A DNA stretch of 18,377 nt from CBFDCQ01 sp965603355 (GCA_965603355.1 CBFDCQ010000066.1:1-18377); one strand, 5' to 3'; numbered from the stretch's first letter, positions 7,134-14,862 are shown. A program made the numbers and translations. The notes: a model not told the origin generated them from the letters alone.

Positions 7134-8597
7134 TCAGTACACCGGACGCGTGCCAAACCGTGTGGTTTTCGCTCTTACCAGATGTTTGAGAAGTTTCATC
7201 TTAAGCTGGTAGCTGCGAGACTCCACGGAACCGATCGTCTCACGCGGCATAACGTCCACCTTGCAGATAATGTCGGCGAACGCCGCCGCCACCTTTGCCA
7301 GGCGGTCGCGCGCCACCCATTCCAGTGAGTCCTCGGCGTTCAGCAGGTACACCGGGTTGCTGATGTGGTTGATCACGGGGACTCCCGCCTCGTACCAGTC
7401 ACCGCCGTCGGTTGGAGGGTACTCACCCAACGGCCCTTCCGGAGGCAGCAAGAGCACGCGGTCAACGCCGTGCGCTTCCACACTTTCGAGCACGGCATCG
7501 GCCATGGCCCTGTTCATGGGCAGGAAGATCCCTGTCGCCTCGGGCCGGCCGCTGGGAACCAACTGTCCGTTTTGACCTTCCACAGCCTCTTTGGCGATGT
7601 GTTCGATGGATATCTCGAGCACAGTCTTTTGCACAATATCCTCTCGGTGATCCTTGATGAACAACCTCGTTCCGATGGAGCCGTAGAAGTGTCCGGCCGA
7701 GAAAAGGATCACGAGTCTCCGGTTAAGCTCCGGTTGTCGTCCGGCGAAGTGTTTCGCCAGCGCCAGCACCACCGAACAGCCTGACGCGTCCTCCACGGGC
7801 GAGTCGAAGGGCGAATCGTGGTGACCGCTTAAGACGACAATTTCGTCGGTCCTACCCGGGATCTCGCCGACCACATTGTGAGTGATGCCCTCCTCTCGCA
7901 CGCCGGTGAGCGTCATCCGCGAACGCCCCGCGCCACTCTCAGCCAGGTCCCGTAACCGCGGTCCGTCATCCCTGCTCACCCAGAAACCGGGCAGCGGCTT
8001 GTCCATTATGTCCTGCTCCTTGAAGCCGTAAGGGGCGAACATCCGACAAGATCCGCCCGGCTGGTCACTCAGGATGCCAATGAAGCCGGCCGCACCTCTC
8101 TCAGAAGCCTTGCGGTAAAGGTGCCAGTTGAGGCGTACCCACGTGGCGGGGTGCTTGACCTCCGGCAGTGACCCGTCGGGATCGTAGCTGCCGAGCGAGA
8201 CCTTCAGCAGAAGGCTGAGGTCCAGCGGGGGGAAAGCGATGTCCGTGACAACGACCTTACCCTTCCAGTCGCCGCCTTGAATTAGCCTTTTCGGATCTGC
8301 ATACACCAAGGGCGCCTCGATTCCCCGCTCGGGAGTAAAGGCGGCGTAGGGAATATAATGGGCGTTCGTGGGACGGAACCCGTCGCCTTCATCGAGCTCC
8401 AGCACGCTGTTGTGCGCTTCCCAGTATGTGATGGGGATAGGCTCCTTGCGGACGGCTTCGACACCGCCGGCACGAAGCTGTTCGACCAGAAAATCCTCGT
8501 TCTTCCGGTCGGCGGTGCTCCCCGGCCGCCGCGGGCCCATACCGGCCATGCGCTCAATCCAGCTGAACATCTCTGCGGCATCAAAAGAACTCGTCAT
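7134..8597 (-). CDS. M28-family peptidase-like protein with an altered metal site
   Basis: A 487-residue protein with the layout of M28 aminopeptidases: a lid/PA-like insert (about 90-230) inside the hydrolase fold (about 235-445). The first zinc ligand region is present (SGHHDS, His259), as is Asp270 (VEDASG). The AEE block that supplies the catalytic Glu and a metal-ligand Glu reads AGH (301-303), the following Asp appears as Glu332 (SIEHI), and the late ligand His before AEDS is missing (LLNAEDS). It may be non-catalytic or use a different site. I chose ATG 8597 because GGAAGGTG precedes it and a good promoter lies at 8689-8717; the frame runs up to 8807 but would include that promoter. 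There is no signal peptide, so it is probably cytosolic. Confidence 0.72.
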   Translation of the reverse strand: MTSSFDAAEMFSWIERMAGMGPRRPGSTADRKNEDFLVEQLRAGGVEAVRKEPIPITYWEAHNSVLELDEGDGFRPTNAHYIPYAAFTPERGIEAPLVYADPKRLIQGGDWKGKVVVTDIAFPPLDLSLLLKVSLGSYDPDGSLPEVKHPATWVRLNWHLYRKASERGAAGFIGILSDQPGGSCRMFAPYGFKEQDIMDKPLPGFWVSRDDGPRLRDLAESGAGRSRMTLTGVREEGITHNVVGEIPGRTDEIVVLSGHHDSPFDSPVEDASGCSVVLALAKHFAGRQPELNRRLVILFSAGHFYGSIGTRLFIKDHREDIVQKTVLEISIEHIAKEAVEGQNGQLVPSGRPEATGIFLPMNRAMADAVLESVEAHGVDRVLLLPPEGPLGEYPPTDGGDWYEAGVPVINHISNPVYLLNAEDSLEWVARDRLAKVAAAFADIICKVDVMPRETIGSVESRSYQLKMKLLKHLVRAKTTRFGTRPVY

Positions 8598-8688
8598 TTC
8601 AATCACCTTCCTTGTCAGCGAGCGACCTCCGCTGAGATCGACCCTGCGGAAACGGTGCTCGCCCTTGCCCCAGCCCCTTTCCCAGCTA

Positions 8689-8717
8689 ATGTTACCGCAT
8701 ATCACGCAAAGGTTCAA
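8689..8717 (-). promoter_or_regulatory. Sigma-70-type promoter for the M28 - PIG-L - pdxA unit
   Basis: TTGAAC (8717-8712) and TAACAT (8694-8689) on the minus strand are 17 bases apart, with a leader of about 85 bases to the ATG at 8597. Its -35 box lies about 54 bases from that of the divergent htrA promoter, so one regulator bound between them could act on both. Confidence 0.5.
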
Positions 8718-8771
8718 CAGAGCCGACGCCCCATGCGCACGCTTTGCACGACTCCGGTCCGATAATTCTCG

Positions 8772-8801
8772 TTGACGTTTCGCAGGCGCAGGGTTTATAC
8801 T
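8772..8801 (+). promoter_or_regulatory. Sigma-70-type promoter for the HtrA-like gene
   Basis: TTGACG (8772-8777) and TATACT (8796-8801) are separated by 18 bases. A leader of roughly 110 bases follows. Near its beginning lies a compact palindrome, TCCGCC and GGCGGA with AC between (8817-8830), which could form a 5' mRNA hairpin or an operator just downstream of the start site. Confidence 0.55.
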
Positions 8802-8916
8802 CGGCAAAGGGAAGGATCCGCCACGGCGGAGGGGAGACCCGATACTCGCCCTGCGTCGCCGTGTCGAGGAAGGGGCAAGGCGATTTGAGGCGGTTGACGA
8901 GAGGAGAACCTATCTG

Positions 8917-11010
8917 ATGTCACGAGCATTTTCGTCGCTGGTACGTGGACCCGCACTATCGTTCGCCGTGGTCGCAGCGCTGTTGATGACGAGCTCCTGC
9001 GCCATGTGGGACCGCACGGGTATCGGTTCGGACCTGAAACTCACACCGGAAATCCGCGAGGCCATAGAGACCGCCATATCGGCGGTCAAGCCCGCATTGG
9101 TCCGTATCCACGTTGTGCAGGTGCAATACTCTCGCGGACGGGCGGTCAAGTACGAGGCCAGCGGCAGCGGAGTTATCATAAGTGAGGATGGCTACGTCAT
9201 CACGAACCATCACGTAGCCGGCAAAGCCACAGAGATCGTCTGCACTCTATCCAACAAGGAGGAGGTCGAGGCGGAGCGGGTTGGCACCGACCCTCTGACG
9301 GATATAACCGTGCTCAAGCTGCCCTCTGACGACAACAAGCGGTACCCGTTCGCCAGGTTCGGCGATTCCTCGAAACTCAAGGTCGGTGACAGAGTGCTTG
9401 CGATGGGCAGCCCTCTCAACCTGTCGCAATCGGTGACGCTGGGAATCGCGAGCAACACGGAACTGGTAATGCTTGACAGCTCGTACCGTTCCCAGCTTAC
9501 GGTAGAAGGAGAAAGGGTCGGCTCGATAGTTCTGTGGATAGGGCACGACGCACAGATTTATCCCGGCAATTCCGGCGGGCCTCTCGTCAACCTGGCGGGC
9601 AAGATTATCGGCATCAACGAGATCAGAATGGGGCTCGGCGGGGCCATACCGAGCAACATCGCCCGCAACGTCTCGGAGGAACTTATCGAGAACGGCAAAG
9701 TGACGAGGAGCTCGACCGGGCTGGAGATTCAGCCGATACTGAAATCGTCGGAGGACAAGAAAGGAGCGCTCGTTGCGGGGACCAGCGAGGACTCGCCCGC
9801 CGACAAGGCAGGGTTCGAGCCGGGTGACATATTGTTGCGTTTCGCCGGTCAGGACATCAATGTGCGCTACCCGGAACAGTTGCCGCGTTTCATACAGCTC
9901 GCCTCGGCAATTCCCGTTGGCAGTGAGGTCGAGGCGATAGTCCGGCGTGATGGCGAGAAAAAACGGCTCCGGCTGGTGACCGAAGAGCGTCAGCGCGCTC
10001 GCGAGGACACACATGAACTCAAACGGTGGGGTATCACGGCGCGCGACATATCGCTACTTGACTCCAAGGAGCTGCAAAGGGAGGACAGGAACGGTGTGAT
10101 CGTGTATAACGCACGACCAGGCGGACCTTGCAACGAGGCCAAACCCGCGATACGCAGTCGCGATGTTATCACCGAGGTGAAGGGCGAGCCGGTGAACAAC
10201 GTGGCGGATTTGCTGAAGATCACGGACGAGATAACAGAAGGGCAGGATGAGCCGGTTCCGGTGAACGTTTCCTTCGAGCGGAAAACCGAGAAGTACATGA
10301 CTGTGGTCAAGGTCGGTATCAAAGAGTTGCAGCAGTCGGCGCTGGAAGTGCGTAAAGCATGGCTTCCAGTCGCCACACAGGTTCTGACGCGGGATATGGC
10401 AGAGGCCCTGGGCATTGAAGACCGTACGGGAGTGCGCGTAACGCAGGTGTACCCGGGAACCGAGGCCGAGGAAATCGGACTACAGGTAGGCGACCTGATA
10501 GTCGAGCTGGATGGCGAAGCCATACCGGCATCATACCAGGAAGATTACGAGGTTTTCCCAACCATGGTTCGACAGTACAAGGTCGGCTCTGAGGTGGAAC
10601 TTACCGTGCTCCGAGGCGACGAGGAAAGCAAGATCAAGGTCGAGCTCCCCGTCTCACAGAGGCTTGAACGCGAAATGAAGAAATACCGCAATGACAGGTT
10701 CGAGTTCACCGTGCGCAACGTCGCGTTCCTCGACAAGGTCCGCGCCAAGTGGGAGCCCGACGTGCAAGGTGTGCTTGCACATGAGGTCGTTAAAGGCGGG
10801 TGGGCCGCCCTGGGAAATCTCGCGGTCGGAGACCTCGTCAAGGAGGTGGACGGGCAGCCGGTTACGGACGTGGACTCCGTGGAGGAGATCATGGAGAAGA
10901 TCGCGGAACGGGAGCCGGAGCATGTCCTGTTTCACGTTCTCCGCGGCATTCATAACATGTTCATAGAATTGGAACCTGACTGGGAAAGTGAGGTCCAGAG
11001 CGGCTCTTGA
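8917..11010 (+). CDS. HtrA/DegP-like serine protease with four PDZ-like regions, probable lipoprotein
   Basis: A 697-residue envelope protease, expected to clear or test misfolded proteins outside the cytosol. A hydrophobic export signal (about 8-26) ends at MTSSC (Cys28), a weak lipobox with Thr at -3. The trypsin-like domain spans about 50-262 with an intact triad: His99 (VITNHHV), Asp129 (DPLTDITVL) and Ser219 (PGNSGGPLVN). Four PDZ-like regions follow, at about 265-355, 370-468, 478-578 and 590-688; several show a GD[IL]I/L...G pattern (PGDILLRFAGQ, VGDLIVELDGE, VGDLVKEVDGQ). DegP has two PDZ domains and DegS one, so this is an extended member. ATG 8917 is ten bases after AGGAG. The next gene, 53 bases downstream, encodes a degenerate relative. 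Confidence 0.88.
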   Translation: MSRAFSSLVRGPALSFAVVAALLMTSSCAMWDRTGIGSDLKLTPEIREAIETAISAVKPALVRIHVVQVQYSRGRAVKYEASGSGVIISEDGYVITNHHVAGKATEIVCTLSNKEEVEAERVGTDPLTDITVLKLPSDDNKRYPFARFGDSSKLKVGDRVLAMGSPLNLSQSVTLGIASNTELVMLDSSYRSQLTVEGERVGSIVLWIGHDAQIYPGNSGGPLVNLAGKIIGINEIRMGLGGAIPSNIARNVSEELIENGKVTRSSTGLEIQPILKSSEDKKGALVAGTSEDSPADKAGFEPGDILLRFAGQDINVRYPEQLPRFIQLASAIPVGSEVEAIVRRDGEKKRLRLVTEERQRAREDTHELKRWGITARDISLLDSKELQREDRNGVIVYNARPGGPCNEAKPAIRSRDVITEVKGEPVNNVADLLKITDEITEGQDEPVPVNVSFERKTEKYMTVVKVGIKELQQSALEVRKAWLPVATQVLTRDMAEALGIEDRTGVRVTQVYPGTEAEEIGLQVGDLIVELDGEAIPASYQEDYEVFPTMVRQYKVGSEVELTVLRGDEESKIKVELPVSQRLEREMKKYRNDRFEFTVRNVAFLDKVRAKWEPDVQGVLAHEVVKGGWAALGNLAVGDLVKEVDGQPVTDVDSVEEIMEKIAEREPEHVLFHVLRGIHNMFIELEPDWESEVQSGS

Positions 11011-11063
11011 GTCGGTTGGCACAGCGATTGGGCGGTATAAGCGCGTTCAGAGAGGGGATTAAC

Positions 11064-11900
11064 ATGAGATACGCTAAAGCGAAACAGATGCGATCGGCCG
11101 TAGCCGTTGCGCTGGCGGCTGCGGTCGTACTTACTACGGCCTGCGCAGCCGTTTGCGAGGAGGCGAGTCAAGGAAGAGACATACTGAATCGATGGCAATC
11201 GGCAGTGGTTACCGTGAAAGTTGTTACCGAGAACAGAATGGTGGCTCAAGGTCGAGAGATGAGCAAGACTGAAGGGAAAAGCGAGGTGACCGGCACGATT
11301 ATCGATCCGTCAGGTCTCGTGTTGGTCTCACTCTTCACCGTTGACTCGAGCAAGGCCTTCGAGCGAATGAACGCGATGAGAGGCGGTGCTGCAAACTACA
11401 AGATGGAAACCCAAGTCACCGACGTGAAGATCAGGCTGCCGGACGGTAAAGAGTTGCCGGCGAAGATCGTCTTGAGGGACGAGGATCTGGACCTCGCATT
11501 CATTCGCCTGACGGAGAAGCCCGCCGAACCGATGTCTGCGGTTGACCTGTCGGATAAGGCCGAACCACAGTTGCTCGACCCGATCGTCGTGCTGAACCGG
11601 ATGGGTAAAGTCGCCAACTGGGCGTCGGCCGTGATTCTCGACAGGGTATATGCGATCGTCGAGAAACCGCGCAGGTTCTATGTACCCACGCCTAATGCGA
11701 TGGAAGGTGGACTTGGCTCGCCTGTCTTCACTCTTGACGGCAAGGCCGTCGGCATTTTCGTCCTTCGGGTAGCACCTTCAGCGGACAGTGGCATGGGCTC
11801 CCCGTTTAGCGGGGTGAGCAGCATGGGACTGCTTCCCATTATCCTTCCGAGCGAGGATATACTCGAGGTCGCCCAGCAAGCACCGGAAACAGCGGAGTAA
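11064..11900 (+). CDS. Exported trypsin-fold pseudoprotease, HtrA relative without His and Ser
   Basis: A 278-residue exported protein of the HtrA fold that appears catalytically dead. A signal segment at about 9-27 ends at LTTAC (Cys27), a possible lipobox much like that of the HtrA gene upstream. The first-barrel pattern is recognisable (VTGTIIDPSGLVLVS), but the residue that should be the catalytic His lies in SLFTV (Phe91). Asp143 (DLDLAFIRL) is kept. The GNSGG block reads EGGLGSPVF, placing Leu217 where Ser should be. No PDZ domain follows. The frame runs upstream to 11007, but I chose ATG 11064, which has AGAGGGG seven bases before it. Tight linkage suggests that it modulates the HtrA protease or binds its substrates; this is inference. 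Confidence 0.72.
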   Translation: MRYAKAKQMRSAVAVALAAAVVLTTACAAVCEEASQGRDILNRWQSAVVTVKVVTENRMVAQGREMSKTEGKSEVTGTIIDPSGLVLVSLFTVDSSKAFERMNAMRGGAANYKMETQVTDVKIRLPDGKELPAKIVLRDEDLDLAFIRLTEKPAEPMSAVDLSDKAEPQLLDPIVVLNRMGKVANWASAVILDRVYAIVEKPRRFYVPTPNAMEGGLGSPVFTLDGKAVGIFVLRVAPSADSGMGSPFSGVSSMGLLPIILPSEDILEVAQQAPETAE

Positions 11901-11939
11901 GCGTCTCGGCGGCTCTGTCCGGCGTGAGTAGGCACTTGC

Positions 11940-11968
11940 TTGACACGGACGTGTCAGAGTGCTAAAGT
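11940..11968 (+). promoter_or_regulatory. Sigma-70 promoter with an overlapping 16-bp palindrome
   Basis: TTGACA (11940-11945, perfect) and TAAAGT (11963-11968) are 17 bases apart, with a leader of about 70 bases to the ATG at 12043. The bases 11941-11956 read TGACACGGACGTGTCA, two perfect 7-base arms around GA, covering most of the -35 box and the start of the spacer. A dimeric repressor bound there would block the promoter, so it is a good operator candidate. Confidence 0.6.
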
Positions 11969-12042
11969 CAACGACGTTGCGAGAATAATCCCGATAGCCT
12001 GGATCCCCTGTATGTGATCTTGTGCATGAAAGGAGGAAGCAC

Positions 12043-12645
12043 ATGTTACGAAGAGCGCTCGTGTTGGCCGTGGTGGCTGTTGTGTTGGTGACGTTCGGCA
12101 ATCCGAACACCGCCGCCGCCCAAAACAAGATTATCGACGCGGTGAAAAATGCCGGCAAAGGGTTCTGGGGACTAGTGATCAGGACGCCTGAAGCGGTTCT
12201 CGTGGACGTGTCCTCGGCTGCGGCAAATCTCGTTTCCGGCGTTGCGGTCGTGTTCTCGGACATCTTCTCGATCGGCGATCGGACCGCAGGGGAGTTCGCG
12301 CTCGATCGCGTATTCAGCGACGGTCTGGACGAAATAGCGTGCTTCACGCACGAAGGCGCATCAAGCGCGGTCGAGCTCGGCACGCGGCGCGACTTTGCCG
12401 ACATCCCGATCGACAGGGAAGAGTTCGTCCAGAGAAGAGAAATATTCAATAAGAAGGCATACAGAACCTTCCCATACGCCGTAAAATCGTTGGGACTGGC
12501 CGTTCTGGATCTTACCACGGGCATCCCCGCCAACCTGTGCACGATGTTCGGACTGACCGACGCGTCAGAAAAAATTACAAAAGCTGCCGATGGCGCCGCG
12601 GAGACGATGTTCGGCAAGATTCAGTGGAAATACGATCACGAGTAG
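12043..12645 (+). CDS. Secreted protein of unknown function
   Basis: A 200-residue protein I do not recognise. It starts with a clear signal peptide: MLRR, then a hydrophobic core (about 5-18), then NTAAAQ, a typical signal peptidase I site near residue 26. The mature part is rich in Ala, Val and Asp and contains amphipathic stretches (IDAVKNAGKGFWGLVIRTPEAVL; LVSGVAVVFSDIF; PYAVKSLGLAVLDLTTGIPANL). It has three cysteine-poor regions and no catalytic motif that I can see. Two cysteines remain (ACFTHE and NLCTMF), which could pair outside the cytosol. ATG 12043 follows AAAGGAGGAAG. It has its own promoter with a palindromic operator candidate and stands alone between the HtrA pair and the glycosyltransferase. 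Some exosortase-linked proteins look broadly similar, but I cannot support that link. Confidence 0.7.
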   Translation: MLRRALVLAVVAVVLVTFGNPNTAAAQNKIIDAVKNAGKGFWGLVIRTPEAVLVDVSSAAANLVSGVAVVFSDIFSIGDRTAGEFALDRVFSDGLDEIACFTHEGASSAVELGTRRDFADIPIDREEFVQRREIFNKKAYRTFPYAVKSLGLAVLDLTTGIPANLCTMFGLTDASEKITKAADGAAETMFGKIQWKYDHE

Positions 12646-12677
12646 TGCGCTTGGGGGGGGAAGTCCGGAGCTCTCAG

Positions 12678-12713
12678 CTTGCCGTGAACGGTGCGCAACC
12701 TTCTCACGGCAAG
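12678..12713 (+). terminator. Possible terminator-like hairpin after the secreted protein gene
   Basis: Perfect 10-base arms CTTGCCGTGA and TCACGGCAAG, 33 bases after the stop codon at 12645. There is no T-run after the second arm, so a standard intrinsic terminator is unlikely. It may protect the 3' end of the mRNA or work with Rho. Confidence 0.35.
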
Positions 12714-12731
12714 AGCGGTTGCTGCCTCCAG

Positions 12732-12761
12732 TTGAAAGGAGCCTGATCGGGTAAGTATAGA
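12732..12761 (+). promoter_or_regulatory. Possible sigma-70 promoter for the glycosyltransferase
   Basis: TTGAAA (12732-12737) and TATAGA (12756-12761) are 18 bases apart. It is weaker than the other promoters in this window, and the gene lies 330 bases further on, so another start site may exist. Confidence 0.35.
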
Positions 12762-13095
12762 TTTGCGCGGCACAGATGTTACACTTATGACTGCATGTGC
12801 GTGTGAGGGCTCGATATTTCACCCTGGATTGCGGAACCGCAAGCGTCGCGCCGTCGACACCCTTCAGCAATTCGCCATAGTCGGGGAATCGGTCCGTCGC
12901 ACGCTTTTCTGCGAAGTGGTTGCGGCAGTGCCGACAAGGGCTCGCGCGCGATTCCCGGCCGGCGGAACCGCGGCGGGTGGGAGGACGGTGCGGATATTGT
13001 GTAAGTTGGCGTACTGACGCGGCTGTTTGTCGTGTTTCCAGACGTGGGGCACTGAAAGGCGGCTGTTCGACAACCGGGGGAAGGAGCAGACTTAT

Positions 13096-14322
13096 ATGCA
13101 AGAGAAGATGAAACCGCTTGTGGCAATCAGCAGCTATCCGCCCAGACCGTGCGGCATAGCTACCTTCTTTGAGGAGGCTCTTGAGTTCATTCACAAGCAT
13201 ATGCCTGAAAGACCTGTTCACATAATATGTCATACGGACGGTGAAGGGGAGAACACACATCCCATCATAGACACAAGCAAGAAGAACTGGTACGAGTCCG
13301 TTGCCCAACTCGTGAAGGAACTCGATCCTTATGCGGTGCACATCCAGCACGAGTACGGACTTTATCGCCACGCCGAGAACGGGACAAGCGATAACAACGA
13401 GGGTTTTCTCCGTTTGCTGGACCTGCTGGACGCTTATCCGACGGTCGTTGAACCCCACACCGTTCACGGCAGGCTTAGAGAAAGGGAGGAAGTATTCATA
13501 AAAGGGCTGCTGGACCGCGCTACAGTAGTGATACTGAAATGTGACTATCAGAAATGGCGTCTGTCATGGACATTTCGCGAGGGCGACTGGAAGCTGCCGG
13601 GCAACATCACCGTAATCCCGCACGGCGCCAGAGCCGACCGCCGTTACGGAGACCATGAGATTGACGGGATCAAGGACGAACTCGACCTCGCCGAGTTCAA
13701 AGGCAGACGTATTGTCGGACTCGTCGGCTGGATACAGAGCAACAAGCGCTGGGACATGGTGCTGGATTGCTGGGAGGACATCCAACAGGCTATTCGTCGC
13801 ATTACCGGCGAGAACTGGCTGCTTTTCGCAGCAGGCGACATGCGCGACCCGCGCCACAAACCGGATTTTGACAAGTATCGCGCAATGCTCGACGAGCTCG
13901 TGGAAAAACGATTGGCGCGATTCCTAAGATTCAGCCCGCGCGGCGACATTTACTACAAAGTCATGGCTATATGCGATTTCGTGATTCTGCCCTCGATAGA
14001 CGAGACCCAGTCAGGAACGCTCGCGCGTATAATTGCCCTCAACAAACCCTATGTGACCACTGCTCCTATGGAGGGGCTCACCTCGCAGACGCTGGAAAAC
14101 GAGGGAGGTCTCCTGTTCACGAACAAGGAGTCATTGAAGAAGAAGGCCATAAGGTTGGCCTGCGACGAAGGGTTGCGCAGAGAGCTGGGTGAGAGTCTCA
14201 AGTGGTATCTCGAGAATCGCGTTAGCTGGGATATCGTGGTACCGCGTTACCTGCAAGTCTATGAAGACGCTCGACAAGCAAAGGCGACCGGTAAGCCCGC
14301 CGAATACCCGCCTGAGTTCTAG
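13096..14322 (+). CDS. GT4-type glycosyltransferase
   Basis: A 408-residue cytosolic glycosyltransferase of the GT-B fold. The N-terminal domain opens with VAISSYPPRPCGIATFF (9-25), a form of the acceptor-side glycine loop shared by a set of GT4 enzymes, and contains VHIQHEYGLY (81-90). The C-terminal donor domain has VIPHGAR (173-179), GLVGWIQSNKRWD (208-220), LLFAAGDMRDP (242-252) and a DETQSGTLARIIALNKP block (302-318) where GT4 enzymes usually show the E-x7-E donor motif; the second Glu is not obvious here. It probably uses a nucleotide sugar to build a surface glycan or a storage oligosaccharide. ATG 13096 follows AAGGAG at nine bases; the frame extends to 13027 without support. Its stop codon directly abuts the convergent pilin gene. 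Confidence 0.83.
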   Translation: MQEKMKPLVAISSYPPRPCGIATFFEEALEFIHKHMPERPVHIICHTDGEGENTHPIIDTSKKNWYESVAQLVKELDPYAVHIQHEYGLYRHAENGTSDNNEGFLRLLDLLDAYPTVVEPHTVHGRLREREEVFIKGLLDRATVVILKCDYQKWRLSWTFREGDWKLPGNITVIPHGARADRRYGDHEIDGIKDELDLAEFKGRRIVGLVGWIQSNKRWDMVLDCWEDIQQAIRRITGENWLLFAAGDMRDPRHKPDFDKYRAMLDELVEKRLARFLRFSPRGDIYYKVMAICDFVILPSIDETQSGTLARIIALNKPYVTTAPMEGLTSQTLENEGGLLFTNKESLKKKAIRLACDEGLRRELGESLKWYLENRVSWDIVVPRYLQVYEDARQAKATGKPAEYPPEF

Positions 14323-14820
14323 TCACCAGATAGGCATTGAGTTGGCGTCGGGAGCGCTGCCGTCAGGGGTGAACCTGATCACACCGCTGTTGTCCAGGAA
14401 GAACCGTCTCGTCCCCGTGCGTCCCGGATTGCCCGGGTCTGCGGTTGCCGCGTAGACCTCATCGCCGTTCCCTGCGTTGCCCGGTACCACGTTGAAAAGG
14501 TAACCGGACTTGGCACCGGAACCGAGCACGCTGTCCACAAACGGTTCGGTACCTGCCGCCGGGTTTGCCAACGTCCCGAGCACAGTAGCGTCGCCGAGAG
14601 GACCGTAATCGCCGACGTTGTCACCGTCAGCATCGAGGAAACCGCCCGTCTGGAACTGCACCTCGGCGTTGCTGATCGTCCTGAGCGCGCCGATAGCCGC
14701 CGCCTCGTTGGCGCTCATGCGCGAGCGCAGCAGGCGCGGGATGGCCATCGCGGCAATTATCGCTATAACCGCCACGACTATCATTAACTCAATTAGCGTG
14801 AACCCTTTTTGCAGTCTCAT
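14323..14820 (-). CDS. Type IV pilin-like protein, second copy
   Basis: A 165-residue prepilin. The leader MRLQKG is followed by FTLIELMIVVAVIAIIAAMA, the class III signal cleaved by PilD-type peptidase between Gly6 and Phe7, with Glu at position 5 of the mature protein. The helix continues to MSANEAAAIGALRTI, and the globular part has DADGDNVGDYG (an acidic loop as in calcium-binding pseudopilins), GAKSGYLF and GTRRFFLDNSGVIRFT. It has no cysteines. It is the same length as the upstream copy at 14935-15432, with about 30 differences by my count (roughly 80% identical) and no gaps, indicating tandem duplication. AAAGGA lies about 12 bases before the ATG. Whether it is a major pilin or a secretion pseudopilin cannot be decided, as no assembly machinery is in view. 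Confidence 0.9.
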   Translation of the reverse strand: MRLQKGFTLIELMIVVAVIAIIAAMAIPRLLRSRMSANEAAAIGALRTISNAEVQFQTGGFLDADGDNVGDYGPLGDATVLGTLANPAAGTEPFVDSVLGSGAKSGYLFNVVPGNAGNGDEVYAATADPGNPGRTGTRRFFLDNSGVIRFTPDGSAPDANSMPIW

Positions 14821-14862
14821 CGCTTTATACCGTCCTTTCTTGCCGTTCCCCGCACATGCAGA

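Larger units (their letters stand above)
12646..13095. other. 450-bp intergenic region with hairpin, possible promoter and palindrome
   Basis: No convincing protein gene is present; the frames crossing it lack ribosome sites and family features. It begins with a run of eight G near 12651-12660. A hairpin with arms CTTGCCGTGA and TCACGGCAAG (12678-12713, 16-base loop, no U-run) could close the upstream transcript. A possible promoter follows at 12732-12761, then TTGCGG and CCGCAA flanking AA (12829-12842). An imperfect hairpin around GTTCGAC sits just before the glycosyltransferase ribosome site at 13081. The glycosyltransferase mRNA would have a leader of about 330 bases if this promoter is used. 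Confidence 0.45.

Noticed and set aside
8598..8807. N-terminal extension of the M28-like protein
   Set aside because: It would run through a well-placed promoter, lacks a ribosome site, and its translation does not resemble M28 proteins or a signal peptide.
12655..12676. Resemblance of GGAAGTCCGGAGCTC to the beginning of RNase P RNA
   Set aside because: The other conserved RNase P blocks, such as ACAGAA and the closing pairing region, are not found in the next 400 bases.
12763..13017. 84-codon frame on the + strand in the intergenic region
   Set aside because: Arginine- and alanine-rich translation typical of random GC-rich frames, with no ribosome site or recognisable motif.
12565..13467. 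300-codon open frame on the minus strand
   Set aside because: It is antisense to the start of the glycosyltransferase and the end of the secreted protein gene, has no ribosome site and shows no protein-like family pattern.
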